From positions 8,483 to 32,060 of the forward strand of contig NW_014578265.1 of NCBI RefSeq assembly GCF_000485595.1: 23,578 bases of DNA, in the 5' to 3' direction. Of this stretch, positions 8,043-17,765 are shown in pieces. The position numbers and the translations under genes were made by a program. The DNA comes from Priapulus caudatus. Lineage: Eukaryota; Priapulida; Priapulimorpha; Priapulimorphida; Priapulidae. How positions within the stretch are numbered: the stretch's first letter is position 1; each line of letters opens with the position of its first letter. Under the pieces are notes generated by a model, which saw only the letters and a program-made list of their open reading frames with translations, did not search any database and was not told where the DNA came from.

Positions 8043-8100
8043 CTAACTCTCGATCTATCTATCTCTCTATCTCCCTCCCTCTCTCTCACTCTTACTCTCT
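7982..8100. repeat. CT microsatellite
   Basis: Mostly perfect (CT)n to about 8037, degrading to CTAT/CCT variants. An ambiguous base (n) sits at its start, a sign of assembly difficulty. Confidence 0.95.
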
Positions 8101-8256
8101 ATGCTCTATGGTTAACAGCGGCTGTGCGCTTCGTTTCGTGCTCGCTGCGCGTGTGTCTGCGTGCACACATCAGCGCTTGCACCTCTCAGCTGACGACAGG
8201 CGGACGACTAACGGACGGCGGTGTCGGAGTCACGATTCAGCCAACTCACGGCGCAC

Positions 8257-8800
8257 GCGCGCGTGCGTGCGTGCGTGCGTGCGTGCGTGTGTGTGTGTGT
8301 GCGTTTGTGTGTGTGTGCGTGTGTAGTCGTGTGGCGTGGGCAGCTTCTGCCCTCTCTCCGTATATACGTGTATTATATATACGTGTGTGTGCGTGCGTGT
8401 GTGTGTGTGTGTGTNCGTGCGTGTGTGCGTGTATGTGTGTGTGCGTATGTGTGCGTATGTGTGCGTGCATTAGTGCGTGCGCGTGCGAGCGCGTGTGTGT
8501 GTGTGCGCGTGTGTGTGCGTGTGCGCGCGTGCGTGTGTGCGTGTATGTGTGTGTGCGTATGTGTGCGTATGTGTGCGTGCATTAGTGCGTGCGCGTTCGT
8601 TAGTGCGTGTGTGTGTGTGCGTGCATGTGTGTGCGTCAGTGTGTGTGTGCGCGTGTGTGTGCGTGTGCGCGCGTGCGTGTGTGCGTGTATGTGTGTGTGC
8701 GTATGTGTGCGCGCATTAGTGCGTGCGCGTGCGAGCGCGTGTGTGTGTGTGTGCGCGCGCGCGTGTGTGCATGTGTTAGTGCGTGCGTTCTGCTAACGTG
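8257..8800. repeat. Long GT/GC-alternating microsatellite with higher-order repeats
   Basis: Alternating purine-pyrimidine tract of GTGT and GCGTGC blocks, with one ambiguous base at 8415. A block of roughly 110 bp (for example from GTGCGTGCATTAGTGCGTGC) is itself repeated about three times with small changes. Such DNA can adopt left-handed Z form (known property). The long Cys/Val and His/Thr open frames here are by-products of the repeat. Confidence 0.92.
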
Positions 8801-8884
8801 TTAGTCATGCGGCCAGATAGCGTAGACATCATTAGCATGCAGCGTCGGCGACAGCGAATATCAACGACGAATAGATCCGCATTG

Positions 8885-9251
8885 CTGGTACTGCTGTTTC
8901 TGCTCTTGCTGCCGCTGCTGCTGCTACTACTACTGCTACTGCTACTGCTACTGCTACTGCTGCTACTGCCACTACTGCTGCTACTGCTGATGTTGGTACT
9001 GCTGATGTTGGTACTGCTGATGTTGCTACTGCTGCTGGTGCTGCTACTACTACAGCTGCTACTGCTACTGCACTTGCTGCTGCTGCCACTGCTACTACTT
9101 CTGCTACTCCTGCTACTGCTGCTGCTGCTGCTGCTGCCACTGCTCCTGCTACTACTACTGCTGCTGCTGCTGCTGCTGTTTCTGCTACTGCTGCTGGCGC
9201 TGCTGCTGCTGCTGCTACTGCTCCTGCTACTGCTCCTGCTACTGCTGTTTC

Positions 9252-9283
<32 letters not shown>

Positions 9284-9295
9284 ATGATGATAATG
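8885..9295. repeat. CTG/CTA trinucleotide repeat ending in GAT repeats
   Basis: About 390 bp of interrupted CTG and CTA triplets, then GAT/AAT triplets from about 9270. All frames stay open (poly-Leu, poly-Ser, poly-Ala), which explains the long ORFs; no coding evidence beyond that. Confidence 0.95.
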
Positions 9296-9305
9296 ATAAT
9301 AGTAA

Positions 9306-9345
9306 CAGGAGTGAACAATAATAGATCTATTATTGTTCACTCCTG
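9306..9345. repeat. Perfect 40-bp palindrome
   Basis: CAGGAGTGAACAATAATAGA is followed immediately by its exact reverse complement, with no spacer and centre AGATCT. It sits between CTG-type repeats on the left and CAG-type repeats on the right. Confidence 0.97.
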
Positions 9346-9351
9346 ATAATA

Positions 9352-9600
9352 ATGATCATGAGGATAATGACGGCGACGACGACGAAGACGATGATGCTGA
9401 TAATGCTGATGACGATGACGATGACGACGACGATGACGACGATGCTGATAATGATCATGTTAACGGTGGCGACCACGGCTATTAGCATAATACGGAGTAG
9501 CAGCAGCAGTAGCAGCAGCAGCGGTAGCAGCAGCAGCAGCAGCAGCAGCAGTAGCAGCAACAACAGCAGCAGCAGTAGTAGCAACAGCAGCAGCAGCGCA
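9352..9600. repeat. GAT/GAC then AGC/AGT trinucleotide repeats
   Basis: GAT/GAC/GAA triplets occupy about 9360-9450 and AGC/AGT/AAC triplets 9497-9598, with about 45 bp of non-repetitive sequence between. The AGC tract is the CAG orientation, opposite to the CTG tract on the other side of the palindrome. Confidence 0.92.
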
Positions 9601-10755
9601 ATCACAAGTGACATCGTAACACATAATTACAGTTAACAGGGTTTTGTAGCCTACATCGTTACAACACGACTGCACTACGTGTATACACATGGTTTACTTA
9701 GGTAATACCAAACATATATACAAACACATACATAGTAATGTTGGCATATAGACGTTAATAAACATGGTCAAATTAAGTTAATAAAATTTCGTCCAGTAAC
9801 CTTCACTCGGCTGTTCCTTCGAAATACGCATAGGGCGCCTATATACATACTCCAACAAACACTACTGCTTGACTAAAGATAACGTAAGCCATAAGAAATA
9901 GCAACTAAAGCAGAAAAGGTAATGGGGCTCTTTGCGCTCCATACGTGGCCTTGTCTAACACATCGTGTAATTGTGTTATTTAATTAACGGAAGAGCTGAA
10001 TTTAGATTTACACAGCCTTCTAATGATAGCCTTGAATGGTTAATCACAAAAACCGAATTAATTACACGAGTTTCAATATTAATTCCCGCTCTAAATACTC
10101 TATTTATGGCGCATAGCAAATTTGACTATTCAATATTCCACGAAATATAAAACCAAAAACGATATTTTATAATCGGTGTTTATTATGGATGGCGCCATTG
10201 TTTACGCAGTGTATTCTGGTGATGATGACGTTCCATTTTTAAAGGTGCCTTCCCTCGAAACTTCAAGCGGCAAACATAGCATCAGGCAAAAATAAATTAT
10301 TTTAACATTGCACGTTTGTACTAATTGCTTATATATGTGTGATGGTTAAAAAAAAAGAAGCCCGGCAATACGTTTATTAGAAGCTTATATGGCGTCGACT
10401 CTTGCCGCCATGATACAGAATCGCGGCGAAACGCGTTTTTTGAGGTGTTTATTCGTTGAGCGAATATAGGCTTGATACATATTTTTACAGTTTTATTTTC
10501 AAAGCTAACGTTCAGCTAAAGTGTAGTGAGCTATTTACTTACGTTTTTACAGTGGGTTGTCACAAAAATATGTGCGTGGGAAGGCATCTTTAAAGTTTAA
10601 TTTGGTACGCTTCGTTCGTAAAATACGTTCATTAATTCGCTATTAGTTTTGGTTAAATTCTGCAGTAATTATTCTATGCTACATCTTAATTTTTAATTAC
10701 ATAGTGGATGCTGCACATCTCAAACTATCTTAGTTATCTAGCATCGATCGGGCCA
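9601..10755. other. AT-rich intergenic or intronic DNA, nothing recognised
   Basis: AT-rich unique-looking sequence without splice-bounded open frames or clear repeats. The best small ORF (ATG at 10185, 36 codons) has no recognisable features. Orientation and position would allow it to be RhoGEF intron or intergenic. Confidence 0.5.
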
Positions 10756-10760
10756 CTCTC

Positions 10761-10803
<43 letters not shown>
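10756..10803. repeat. CT microsatellite
   Basis: Nearly pure (CT)n, about 24 repeats. Confidence 0.95.
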
Positions 10804-10805
<2 letters not shown>

Positions 10806-11130
10806 GATCCGTCATCATTAGCGCCGTTGTCCGATCCGAGATTGGATTCGTCACGAGAGCATATGTGCATGCGCATCGCGCTCGCGCCCTCACGCGGCGT
10901 TCACTCAACTTGTTGAGGAAACTCTTAGCTTCTTCTTTTCTTCTCTTAGCTTCTTTTCAATTATTTCGCTTCTTTTTCCCGCTCGCGCGCGCGCGTGCCT
11001 TGATATGTAGTTCATTAAATACACTCTATATTCACGTCTGCGTGGCAGAGATGTCAGTCAATGCACGTGCACGTGTCAATGGGATATATATCGTGGATAT
11101 CTGCATAATAACTCTCTACAATAATCGATG

Positions 11131-11392
11131 GATACACAGATGGGCGCCTATACACACCGTGTATTAGAATATTTTCTATGGGAGGGCTATCATATAGACA
11201 TCTATACACACAGTGTATCAGTATACTTCTATGGGGTGCTATGATACAGATTTATATGCACTGTGTATTAGTTTAATTCTATGGAGGGGGTGGGGGGCTA
11301 TATCATATAGATTTCTATGCACACTGCATGTATTCGTTTAATTCTATGGGCGCTATATTATATAGACATCCATACACACTGTGTGTTAAGTG
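11131..11392. repeat. Tandem repeat of about 60-70 bp, four to five units
   Basis: Units share CTATACACACxGTGTATTAG, TTCTATGGG and GGGCTATATCATATAGA, with small indels. Each unit contains a short inverted pair (ACAC...GTGT; TATATCATATA). No gene overlaps. The preceding 10804-11130 shows nothing I can name. Confidence 0.8.
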
Positions 11393-11817
11393 TTAACCGA
11401 TAGGTGTAGTCTAGCTGCGAGCGTGTGAGAGGTGGCGTTTAATGAGCAGAGAAGCGGAGAGATAGAGAGAAGGAGGGGGAGAGAGAGAGGGAGGGGGAGA
11501 GGGGGAAAAGAAGCGATAATTCTGTGTGAGGAAATGAGAATACTGTCGCTGTGAGGACGCGGAGGTTGATGGTGATTCACACGTTTGGGAAGCTGCACCG
11601 GCGCACGCTGCTTCCGTCGCTAGGGAAGAAAAGATGGCGGTTGTTAGCGCGTATCCGCGCCGGGGGGAAGAAAGAGGAAGAGAGAGGAGGGAGGAGGGAG
11701 GAGTAGAAAGGAGGAGGGAGGAGAAGGGCGGAAAAGAAAGGTAGAGGGAGCAGGAGGGAGGAGAAGGGCGGAAAAGAAAGGTAGAGGGAGCAGGAGGGAG
11801 GAGGAGAGAGGCGGAGT
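11393..11817. other. Purine-rich low-complexity DNA with a short duplication
   Basis: GA-rich tracts occupy about 11455-11515 and 11660-11815. In the second, a block of about 43 bp beginning GGAGAAGGGCGGAAAAGAAA is present twice in tandem. On the minus strand a good acceptor, TTTCTTCCCTAG near 11625, precedes a short open stretch (RRKQRAPVQLPKRVN), but no matching donor or homology makes it a supported exon. Confidence 0.5.
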
Positions 11818-12505
11818 AGCATAGCAGTAGCAGTAGCAGTAGCAGTAGCAGTAGCAGTAGCAGTAGCAGTAGCAGTAGCAGTAGCAGTAGNNNNNNNNNN
11901 NNNNNNNNNNNNNNNNNNNNNNNNNNNNNNNNNNNNNNNNNNNNNNNNNNNNNNNNNNNNNNNNNNNNNNNNNNNNNNNNNNNNNNNNNNNNNNNNNNNN
12001 NNNNNNNNNNNNNNNNNNNNNNNNNNNNNNNNNNNNNNNNNNNNNNNNNNNNNNNNNNNNNNNNNNNNNNNNNNNNNNNNNNNNNNNNNNNNNNNNNNNN
12101 NNNNNNNNNNNNNNNNNNNNNNNNNNNNNNNNNNNNNNNNNNNNNNNNNNNNNNNNNNNNNNNNNNNNNNNNNNNNNNNNNNNNNNNNNNNNNNNNNNNN
12201 NNNNNNNNNNNNNNNNNNNNNNNNNNNNNNNNNNNNNNNNNNNNNNNNNNNNNNNNNNNNNNNNNNNNNNNNNNNNNNNNNNNNNNNNNNNNNNNNNNNN
12301 NNNNNNNNNNNNNNNNNNNNNNNNNNNNNNNNNNNNNNNNAGTAGTAGCAGCAGCAGCAGCAGTAGTAGCAGCAGCAGCAGCAGTAGTAGCAGCAGCAGT
12401 AGTAGTAGTAGCAGCAGCAGCAGCAGCAGTAACAGCAGTAGTAGCAGCAGCCGCAGCCGCAGCAGTAGCTGCAGCAGCAGCAGTAGCTGCAGCAGTAGCA
12501 GTAGG
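11818..12505. repeat. AGT/AGC trinucleotide repeat interrupted by an assembly gap
   Basis: GTAGCA hexamers run from 11822 to 11890. After 450 N the sequence resumes at 12341 with AGT/AGC triplets to about 12505. The gap lies inside the repeat, so its true length is unknown. Confidence 0.95.
11891..12340. other. Assembly gap of 450 N
   Basis: All bases are N. Flanks on both sides are the same class of triplet repeat, so the missing sequence is probably more of it. Features on either side of the gap should not be assumed adjacent. Confidence 0.99.
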
Positions 12506-12719
12506 GAGGCATCTCAGTTAGGTTAATTTCATTGGGAGTGCTTAGAACGGATGCGCTAAAGCATGCGGGCTAATTACCGTCAGCGAACAGCACTTGCGAA
12601 CGCGAACCCGCGATAGCTGCTATGATGATGAGCGGAGAGTAGCAGTTTCTGCAGTGCAGTGGTGAAGAGGTGGGGCACTGGCAGTTCCCCCTCACACACG
12701 CAAGGCCAAGTTCAAGGAC

Positions 12720-13327
12720 AGAGACGGGTATAGGGGACGCTAGGTCAGGGGTAGTGACGGGTATAGGGGGCGCTGGGTTTAGTGGTAGTGACGGGTATAT
12801 CGGGCGCTAGAATCAGGGGTAGTGACGGGTATAGGGGGCGCTAAGATCAGGGGTAGTGACGGGTATAGGGGGCGCTAGAATCAAGGGTAGTGACGGGTAT
12901 ATCAGGTGCTAAGATCAAGGGTAGTGACGGGTATAGGGGGAGCTAGGATCAGTGGTAGTGACGGTTATAGGGGGCGCTAGGATCAGGGGTAGTGACGGGT
13001 ATAGGGGGCACTGGGTTCAGGGTAGTGACGGGTATAGGGGGCGCTGGGTTCAGGGGTAGGGACGGGTATAGGGGGCGCTAGGATTAGGGTTAGTGACGGG
13101 TGTAGGGGGCGCTAGATCAAGGGGTAGTGACGGGTATAGGGGGCGCTAGGTTCAAGGGTAGTGACGGGTATAGGGGGCGCTAGGTTTAGGGGTAGGGACA
13201 GGTATAGGGGGCGCTAGGATCAGGGGTAATGACGGGTATAAGGGGCGCTAGGATCAGGGGTAGTGACGGGCATAGGGGGCGCTGGGTTCAGGGGTAGTGA
13301 CGGGTATAGGGGGCGCTGGGTTCGGGG
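12720..13327. repeat. 34-bp minisatellite, about 18 units
   Basis: Unit: GGGGTAGTGACGGGTATA then GGGGGCGCTAGGATCA, with variation mostly in the last eight bases (GGATCA, GGTTCA, AGATCA). Units stay in register and differ by substitutions more than by indels, unlike the noisy array at 1800-3836. No exon border was found next to it. The 12506-12719 stretch before it shows nothing recognised. Confidence 0.93.
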
Positions 13328-13428
13328 GCTTCATATAACAAATCATAATCAAATTCAAGCGCAATTTAATTTGAGATCTTTCATAAGGAAATGTAATAAG
13401 AAGGAATAACAACAACCAACAACAACAA

Positions 13429-13460
<32 letters not shown>

Positions 13461-14720
13461 GGTGATGATGATACTACCATAATAGTAACTAATAATAATA
13501 ATGATTGCTTTACAAAGACTTAGCCTGTGTGCTAAAAGGTAGTTTTCGAATTGCCCCGAGCAAAGGTAAAAGTTGATCGAGTGACTGTCCGTTCTATAAA
13601 GGTGCTTTCACTGTATAGCTGCCACTCAAGAATTACGCCATCACTGCCCCTTATATACAGGTGTCCTCTCTATAAAGGTGTCAACTTATGCAGGTTTATT
13701 CATAAGTAGTTTCAGTTCTAGTTCACAAATAAAAAAAAATATATTCTATAATTTCCACCCCTTCCTTTTCGTGTGAAGAAGAGGATCTTTCTAACGAATG
13801 ACGTAAACGCAAAACCAGACACCGTGTTTCCACTGTAACTATGCGAGAGACGAGACTTGATGCGAGCGCAAGCGTACAATTTATGTAATCAACGATTTTA
13901 TTATGATTATATACAGAATAATAACACATGTATGCGGACATAGTTAACAATCGTGATTAACAATAAATTATCCCCACACAGAAGCTTATTATTTTTAGCT
14001 GCGAGGCTTATTAGCAAAATGTGATGTGTGCGTATAGGTTGCCCAAGGCGATACACTCATCAACGACTCTTGCATCTATTATGTACAAAAGAAAGACAAA
14101 CTCACATCTATCTACAGGCACGACACACGGAGGTTTACGTGAGTAACTTAAAAATTTTCACCTATGATCGTCACCGCGCTTTCAACGAATTACGATTGCA
14201 AATTTAATTCCAACATTAATAAATGATAACGATGTTATGTACAATTGTGTGATGTAGAAATAAATCCCTATGGAAGTATAGGAATAGATAATATTGGGAA
14301 TTTCCTGTTATCCTAGATTAAATTCATTTATAAAGTCTGCATTTTGAAAATTTACGTGTAGGGCACAAGAGAATTTCCATTTCATGCCAAATACATGTAA
14401 TACATCCATTACATAAATTTATCATAAAATAAAATTACTCTCATATTGACATGAAATTCGATGAACTTATTCGAATATTTATGTATATAGGATTGGTTTC
14501 TCACAAGGATAACAACGTAGCAACCACCATCGCAATGCATTCTAATTTCTATAGCATATATACCGATCGAACCAGGGGAATGTATTGCAAATGCAGAATA
14601 GATTGGACGTACGGAACAAGCACACACAACAGTAGAACAACACGATTCATTGGTGTAATGAAATGCTCGCCCCAGCAACTATCCATCTGTCTGCCTGACT
14701 ATCTCTCTTTTGCGCTATCT
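13328..14720. other. AT-rich DNA with short ATA repeat and CTATAAAGGTG motifs
   Basis: A (TAA)n tract occupies about 13431-13460. CTATAAAGGTG occurs twice within 80 bp (about 13593 and 13669), with a related ATATACAGGTG between, likely a decayed repeat. Nothing else is supported; open frames here are short and featureless. Confidence 0.5.
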
Positions 14721-15015
14721 CTCTCTCTCCTTCTTCTCTGATAGTATATTATATATATAAATTATAATATATATATATATATTATATGTATATTATAGCT
14801 CGTGTCTTCCCTCTGCTCTCTCTCTCTCTGCTCTCTCTCTCGTTCTCTCTCTCGGTCGTTAGTTGCTCTATGATATATACTCGCCTCTCCTCCCTCTCCC
14901 TATGTCTCTTTCGATCTCTCAGGTCTTCCCCTCCGCTCCTATCTTCGTCTTTTTCTCTCTTCTCTTTTCTCTCGCGTCGATCTCTCTCTCTCCTCTCTAG
15001 ATATTATATATATAT
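14700..15015. repeat. CT-rich low complexity alternating with AT dinucleotides
   Basis: CTCTCT tracts around 14705-14735 and 14815-15000 surround an AT-alternating block at 14743-14800; ATATTATATATATATTATA follows near 15000. No coding evidence. The following 15016-15499 holds short open frames without recognisable features. Confidence 0.85.
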
Positions 15016-15499
15016 TATACCATCAAGAAGTAATTGGGAGAGTTGAGATGGAGCTGTGCTGAGCTGACCCTGGGTGGGCGTGCGTGGGGGGCATAACTCA
15101 GCTGTAAATGGTCAAAGATGACGTCGCCGAGTCGTTGGCATCGATGTCCATATCGGCTCTCAGCGACCCACGCCGCATCGGCCGAAGCAACAAGAGTGCG
15201 GCAAGAGTCGTTAGTAGCTGCTCTTTTGTTCCAAGTTAGACGGTTATACATTCGGTTTGCCTGGCAACAGAAGGCGAGAATCTCGTGTCGTATGTGTTTA
15301 CGTCTGTATGCTCCTAGATTGCGGGTGTATAGAGAAAACAATTTCGCACGATGCTAGCGCAATGATAACTGTGTATCGATTGTGAGCTCAAAGTTTGTTG
15401 AGTACAGCGTAGTAAATCGTATGGATAGCGATTCTAAGGCTATTAGTAAAATGACGGGAATTTCCCGTGGTTATTGAAAGTCACACTCCCTTCCCTAAT

Positions 15500-15687
15500 C
15501 AGGGTTTGTCCGCCAGGATGAAATTTAACGACAGGGAAGGGGAGGGGGAAGGGGTCCGGGGGTGTTTTGTTTTAATCCGACCATTAATTAATTGCGTAAA
15601 ATCGAGGGGCCAAACGATTGCAAAGCAGGGGGGGATTCCTCTAACGGGGCGCGCGCGCCCCGTTTGCGCAACGTAGGGAAAACCCTG
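15500..15687. mobile_element. 188-bp MITE-like element
   Basis: The ends CAGGGTTTGTCC and GGGAAAACCCTG are near-perfect inverted repeats of about 12 bp beginning CAGGG, a start seen in many hAT-type elements. Flanking CCTAAT and CCTATT may be remnants of a target-site duplication but are not exact. The element contains the perfect 20-bp palindrome ACGGGGCGCG-CGCGCCCCGT at 15644-15663. It lies downstream of the Ig gene's stop codon. Confidence 0.55.
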
Positions 15688-15707
15688 CCTATTATCTACT
15701 TCTGATA

Positions 15708-15802
15708 TATATATATAACTCTCCCTCTCCCTATCTCTCCCTCTCTCTGTCTATATCTATAACTCTCTTTCTCTATCTCTCTCTCTCTCTCTCTCGCTCC
15801 CT
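15708..15802. repeat. CT microsatellite downstream of the Ig gene
   Basis: Interrupted CTCTCC and CTAT repeats ending within about 12 bp of the Ig gene's stop codon. On the gene's strand this is a GA-rich start of the 3' untranslated region. Confidence 0.85.
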
Positions 15803-15813
15803 CCCCGTCACAC

Positions 15814-17082
15814 CTACGCGACAGATGACGGCCCCACGTCGCAAAACGTCTGCAGCTCGATCGGCGCCGTGCCGCTGGCGCCACCTGTCTTCCTCTTCTC
15901 CGTCGCCGTCGCCGCCACCGACGCCTCCGCGCTGGCCTCTAACTCCGTCAGCCTCCCCTCCTCCTCGTCCGCCTCCAGCGGCGCTTCGTCGCGCAGCCGG
16001 AAGCACCAGATCTTGCGCACGTACGCGATGATGCCGAGCACGCACAGGATGAGCGCGAGGCCGCCGAATATCGGCACGAGCACCGCGGGCGAGCTGATGC
16101 CGGCGCGAACCCGCACCGTCACGTCGAACCGCGCGTCGCCGCCACCGTTGTTCACGACGAACGTGTACACACGGATGTCGCTCTCGCGCGCCTGCAGCAC
16201 GAGCAGCTCCGCGCGGTAGCAGCCGCCGCCGCTGTTGCCGTCGACGACGATCTCCGCCTTGAAGCGTCCGCCGACGCTGCCGTCGGCCGCCGTAGTGAGG
16301 TCGATGAGACCGTCGCCGCCGTCCCACTCCCAGTAGGCGGTGTGGTAGCGCGGCCGGGAGCAGAACGATGCGGCCATGCGCACGTCGTGGTCGAGGCGTG
16401 CCGTACGCTCGGCTGACGGCTCGGCGAAGCTCGGAGCGCCGTTGACGCGCACGCGCACGGGAGGCGAGCGTCGGCGCGCGACCGCATTCGACGCTTCGCA
16501 GTAGTAGTCGCCCGCGTCGGCGTACGTGATGGCGGCGCGCGAGAACGCGGCCCCGCGGTCCGGGAGGCGCGCGCCGCCGCAGTACCACGCGTACGTGGGA
16601 GGCGGGTTCGCGTCGGCGACGCAGCGCAGCCGCAGCGTCTGCCGCGGCTCGAGCGTCGTCGCGTTGTTGCCGCCGGCGACGATGCGGACACCGCCGCGGA
16701 AGTAGTGGACGTCGAGAGCGGCGCCGAGGCGCCTGCCGCGCGGGGTTTCACGCGTCACCGCGATGCACTCGACGTGGCTGCCGTCCGCGCTCGCGGGAAC
16801 GCGGTAGGAGAGGCGGCTAGTCGTCGTCACGTTGCCGCCGGCGACCGCGACGCCAACGTACGTCGCGGCGGATGCGGTGACGTCGGCGCCCCCTAGCAGC
16901 CAGCTGACGTTGGCGACGGCGGCGCTGTCCGTCGCGACGCACTCGAAGCGCTGCAGGTCTGACGCGTTAACGGTGATGCCATCTGGCGGGAGCGGACTGC
17001 CGTTGAGAGTGAGCGAGACGCGTTCGGCGGCTGCGCACGTTACCACGGCGACCAACGCGATACAAAGCCGCGCCAGTGTCAT
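15814..17082 (-). CDS. Cell-surface protein with three Ig-like domains, single membrane span
   Basis: A complete 422-residue type I membrane protein of the immunoglobulin superfamily. Residues 1-19 (MTLARLCIALVAVVTCAAA) form a signal peptide. Ig-like domain 1 spans about 21-125 with C48, W61 and C106. Domain 2 spans about 130-213 with C154, W166 and the hallmark DAGDYYC ending at C195. Domain 3 spans about 217-328 with C241, W251/W253 and C288. The membrane span is about 332-355 (VLVPIFGGLALILCVLGIIA), followed by a basic stop-transfer stretch and an acidic, Glu/Ala-rich tail with no ITIM-like tyrosine motif. N-glycosylation sequons are at N27, N39, N58, N84 and N140. It probably acts in adhesion or recognition, but no orthologue is recognised. 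The reading frame is unbroken and very GC-rich against AT-rich flanks. All three Ig domains lie in one exon, whereas vertebrate Ig domains are usually split by phase-1 introns. The start is chosen for the signal peptide. Confidence 0.88.
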   Translation of the reverse strand: MTLARLCIALVAVVTCAAAERVSLTLNGSPLPPDGITVNASDLQRFECVATDSAAVANVSWLLGGADVTASAATYVGVAVAGGNVTTTSRLSYRVPASADGSHVECIAVTRETPRGRRLGAALDVHYFRGGVRIVAGGNNATTLEPRQTLRLRCVADANPPPTYAWYCGGARLPDRGAAFSRAAITYADAGDYYCEASNAVARRRSPPVRVRVNGAPSFAEPSAERTARLDHDVRMAASFCSRPRYHTAYWEWDGGDGLIDLTTAADGSVGGRFKAEIVVDGNSGGGCYRAELLVLQARESDIRVYTFVVNNGGGDARFDVTVRVRAGISSPAVLVPIFGGLALILCVLGIIAYVRKIWCFRLRDEAPLEADEEEGRLTELEASAEASVAATATEKRKTGGASGTAPIELQTFCDVGPSSVA

Positions 17083-17125
17083 GATGATCGTCCACTCATT
17101 GGCGACGGACTTCTGCTCCTGTTTC
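17083..17125 (-). other. Candidate 5' untranslated exon piece of the Ig gene
   Basis: A minus-strand acceptor (CGATTGCAG) ends just before 17125, 43 bases upstream of the Ig gene's ATG. The frame is open from there but has no ATG before 17082. This suggests a 5' untranslated leader spliced onto the coding exon; the donor was not identified. Confidence 0.4.
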
Positions 17126-17467
17126 CTGCAATCGTAGTTAAAGTATGCAATAGTATATTAAAGGAATACTACACCTTAGAATTTTAGGTTATATGATGAT
17201 AGTGAGTGCATAAATTGCATAAATAATAGTATATAACTACAAATTTTTATAATCATGCATTCACAATTGTCATAAAACAACAGCGAGTTTCGAAATCTTA
17301 ATTTCTCGGCCGCTGACATGACACAAACAATCGTGGTTAAAGCATGGATATCATTTATGTCGCTAATCAGGTGTAGGCTTATATTAGATTAAATTACTCA
17401 TTGATAATCGCAACTATCTGATCATCTGATTATTATTCGATCATCTGAGCGTGATCATTGCTTTCGA

Positions 17468-17501
17468 CACGTGCCATCTTCCACGTGTCACGTGCCACGT
17501 G
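17468..17501. promoter_or_regulatory. Cluster of four CACGTG E-boxes
   Basis: CACGTG occurs at 17468-17473, 17482-17487, 17489-17494 and 17496-17501. The last three are spaced exactly 7 bp apart, and one is in the TCACGTG context preferred by MITF/TFE/USF-type bHLH-zip factors (established preference). The cluster lies about 390-420 bp upstream of the Ig gene's ATG. A regulatory role is inferred from density only. Confidence 0.5.
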
Positions 17502-17709
17502 AATCCCTTTATGTTTAGCTTCTTTGTTTCTGACATTCTGTCACTCCCTTCCAAGCTTCCTTTTTGGTTAATTGCAAAGTTGAGGCTTTTCCTACTGCAA
17601 TCCGCAGTGTTAATCTGTCTATTTGGACCATCTTGGGACCTGGACTATATGTCCCTTGGACTTTGAAGACTAATATTTATGAGATTATTGCCTGACTAGC
17701 TGTGGCTAT

Positions 17710-17765
17710 GTAGTAATACTAGTATGTACTAGTACTAGTAGTACTAGTAGTGTGTTAGTACTACG
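17710..17765. repeat. ACTAGT-rich simple repeat
   Basis: Interspersed TACTAGTA hexamer/octamer repeats, each a small palindrome. Confidence 0.8.

Noticed and set aside
8221-8804. Cys/Val-rich plus-strand and His/Thr-rich minus-strand frames
   Set aside because: They come from alternating GT/GC microsatellite DNA, with no non-repeat segment to suggest a protein.
8776-9346. Poly-Ser and poly-Leu frames on both strands
   Set aside because: They are direct translations of CTG/CTA triplet repeats. Both strands are open, as expected for such repeats.
11577-12512. 311-codon minus-strand frame
   Set aside because: Most of it is the N gap and the flanking AGT/AGC repeat. The end piece with a good acceptor near 11625 lacks a donor and homology.
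15015-15341. 108-codon minus-strand frame with a possible exon (MRRGSLRADMDIDANDS in another frame)
   Set aside because: No donor follows the open stretch, no family similarity was seen, and frames there are not distinguishable from chance.
15773-16751. Arg/Ala-rich minus-strand frames overlapping the Ig gene
   Set aside because: They are shadow frames of a GC-rich coding exon; the frame with signal peptide, Ig cysteines and membrane span is the real one.
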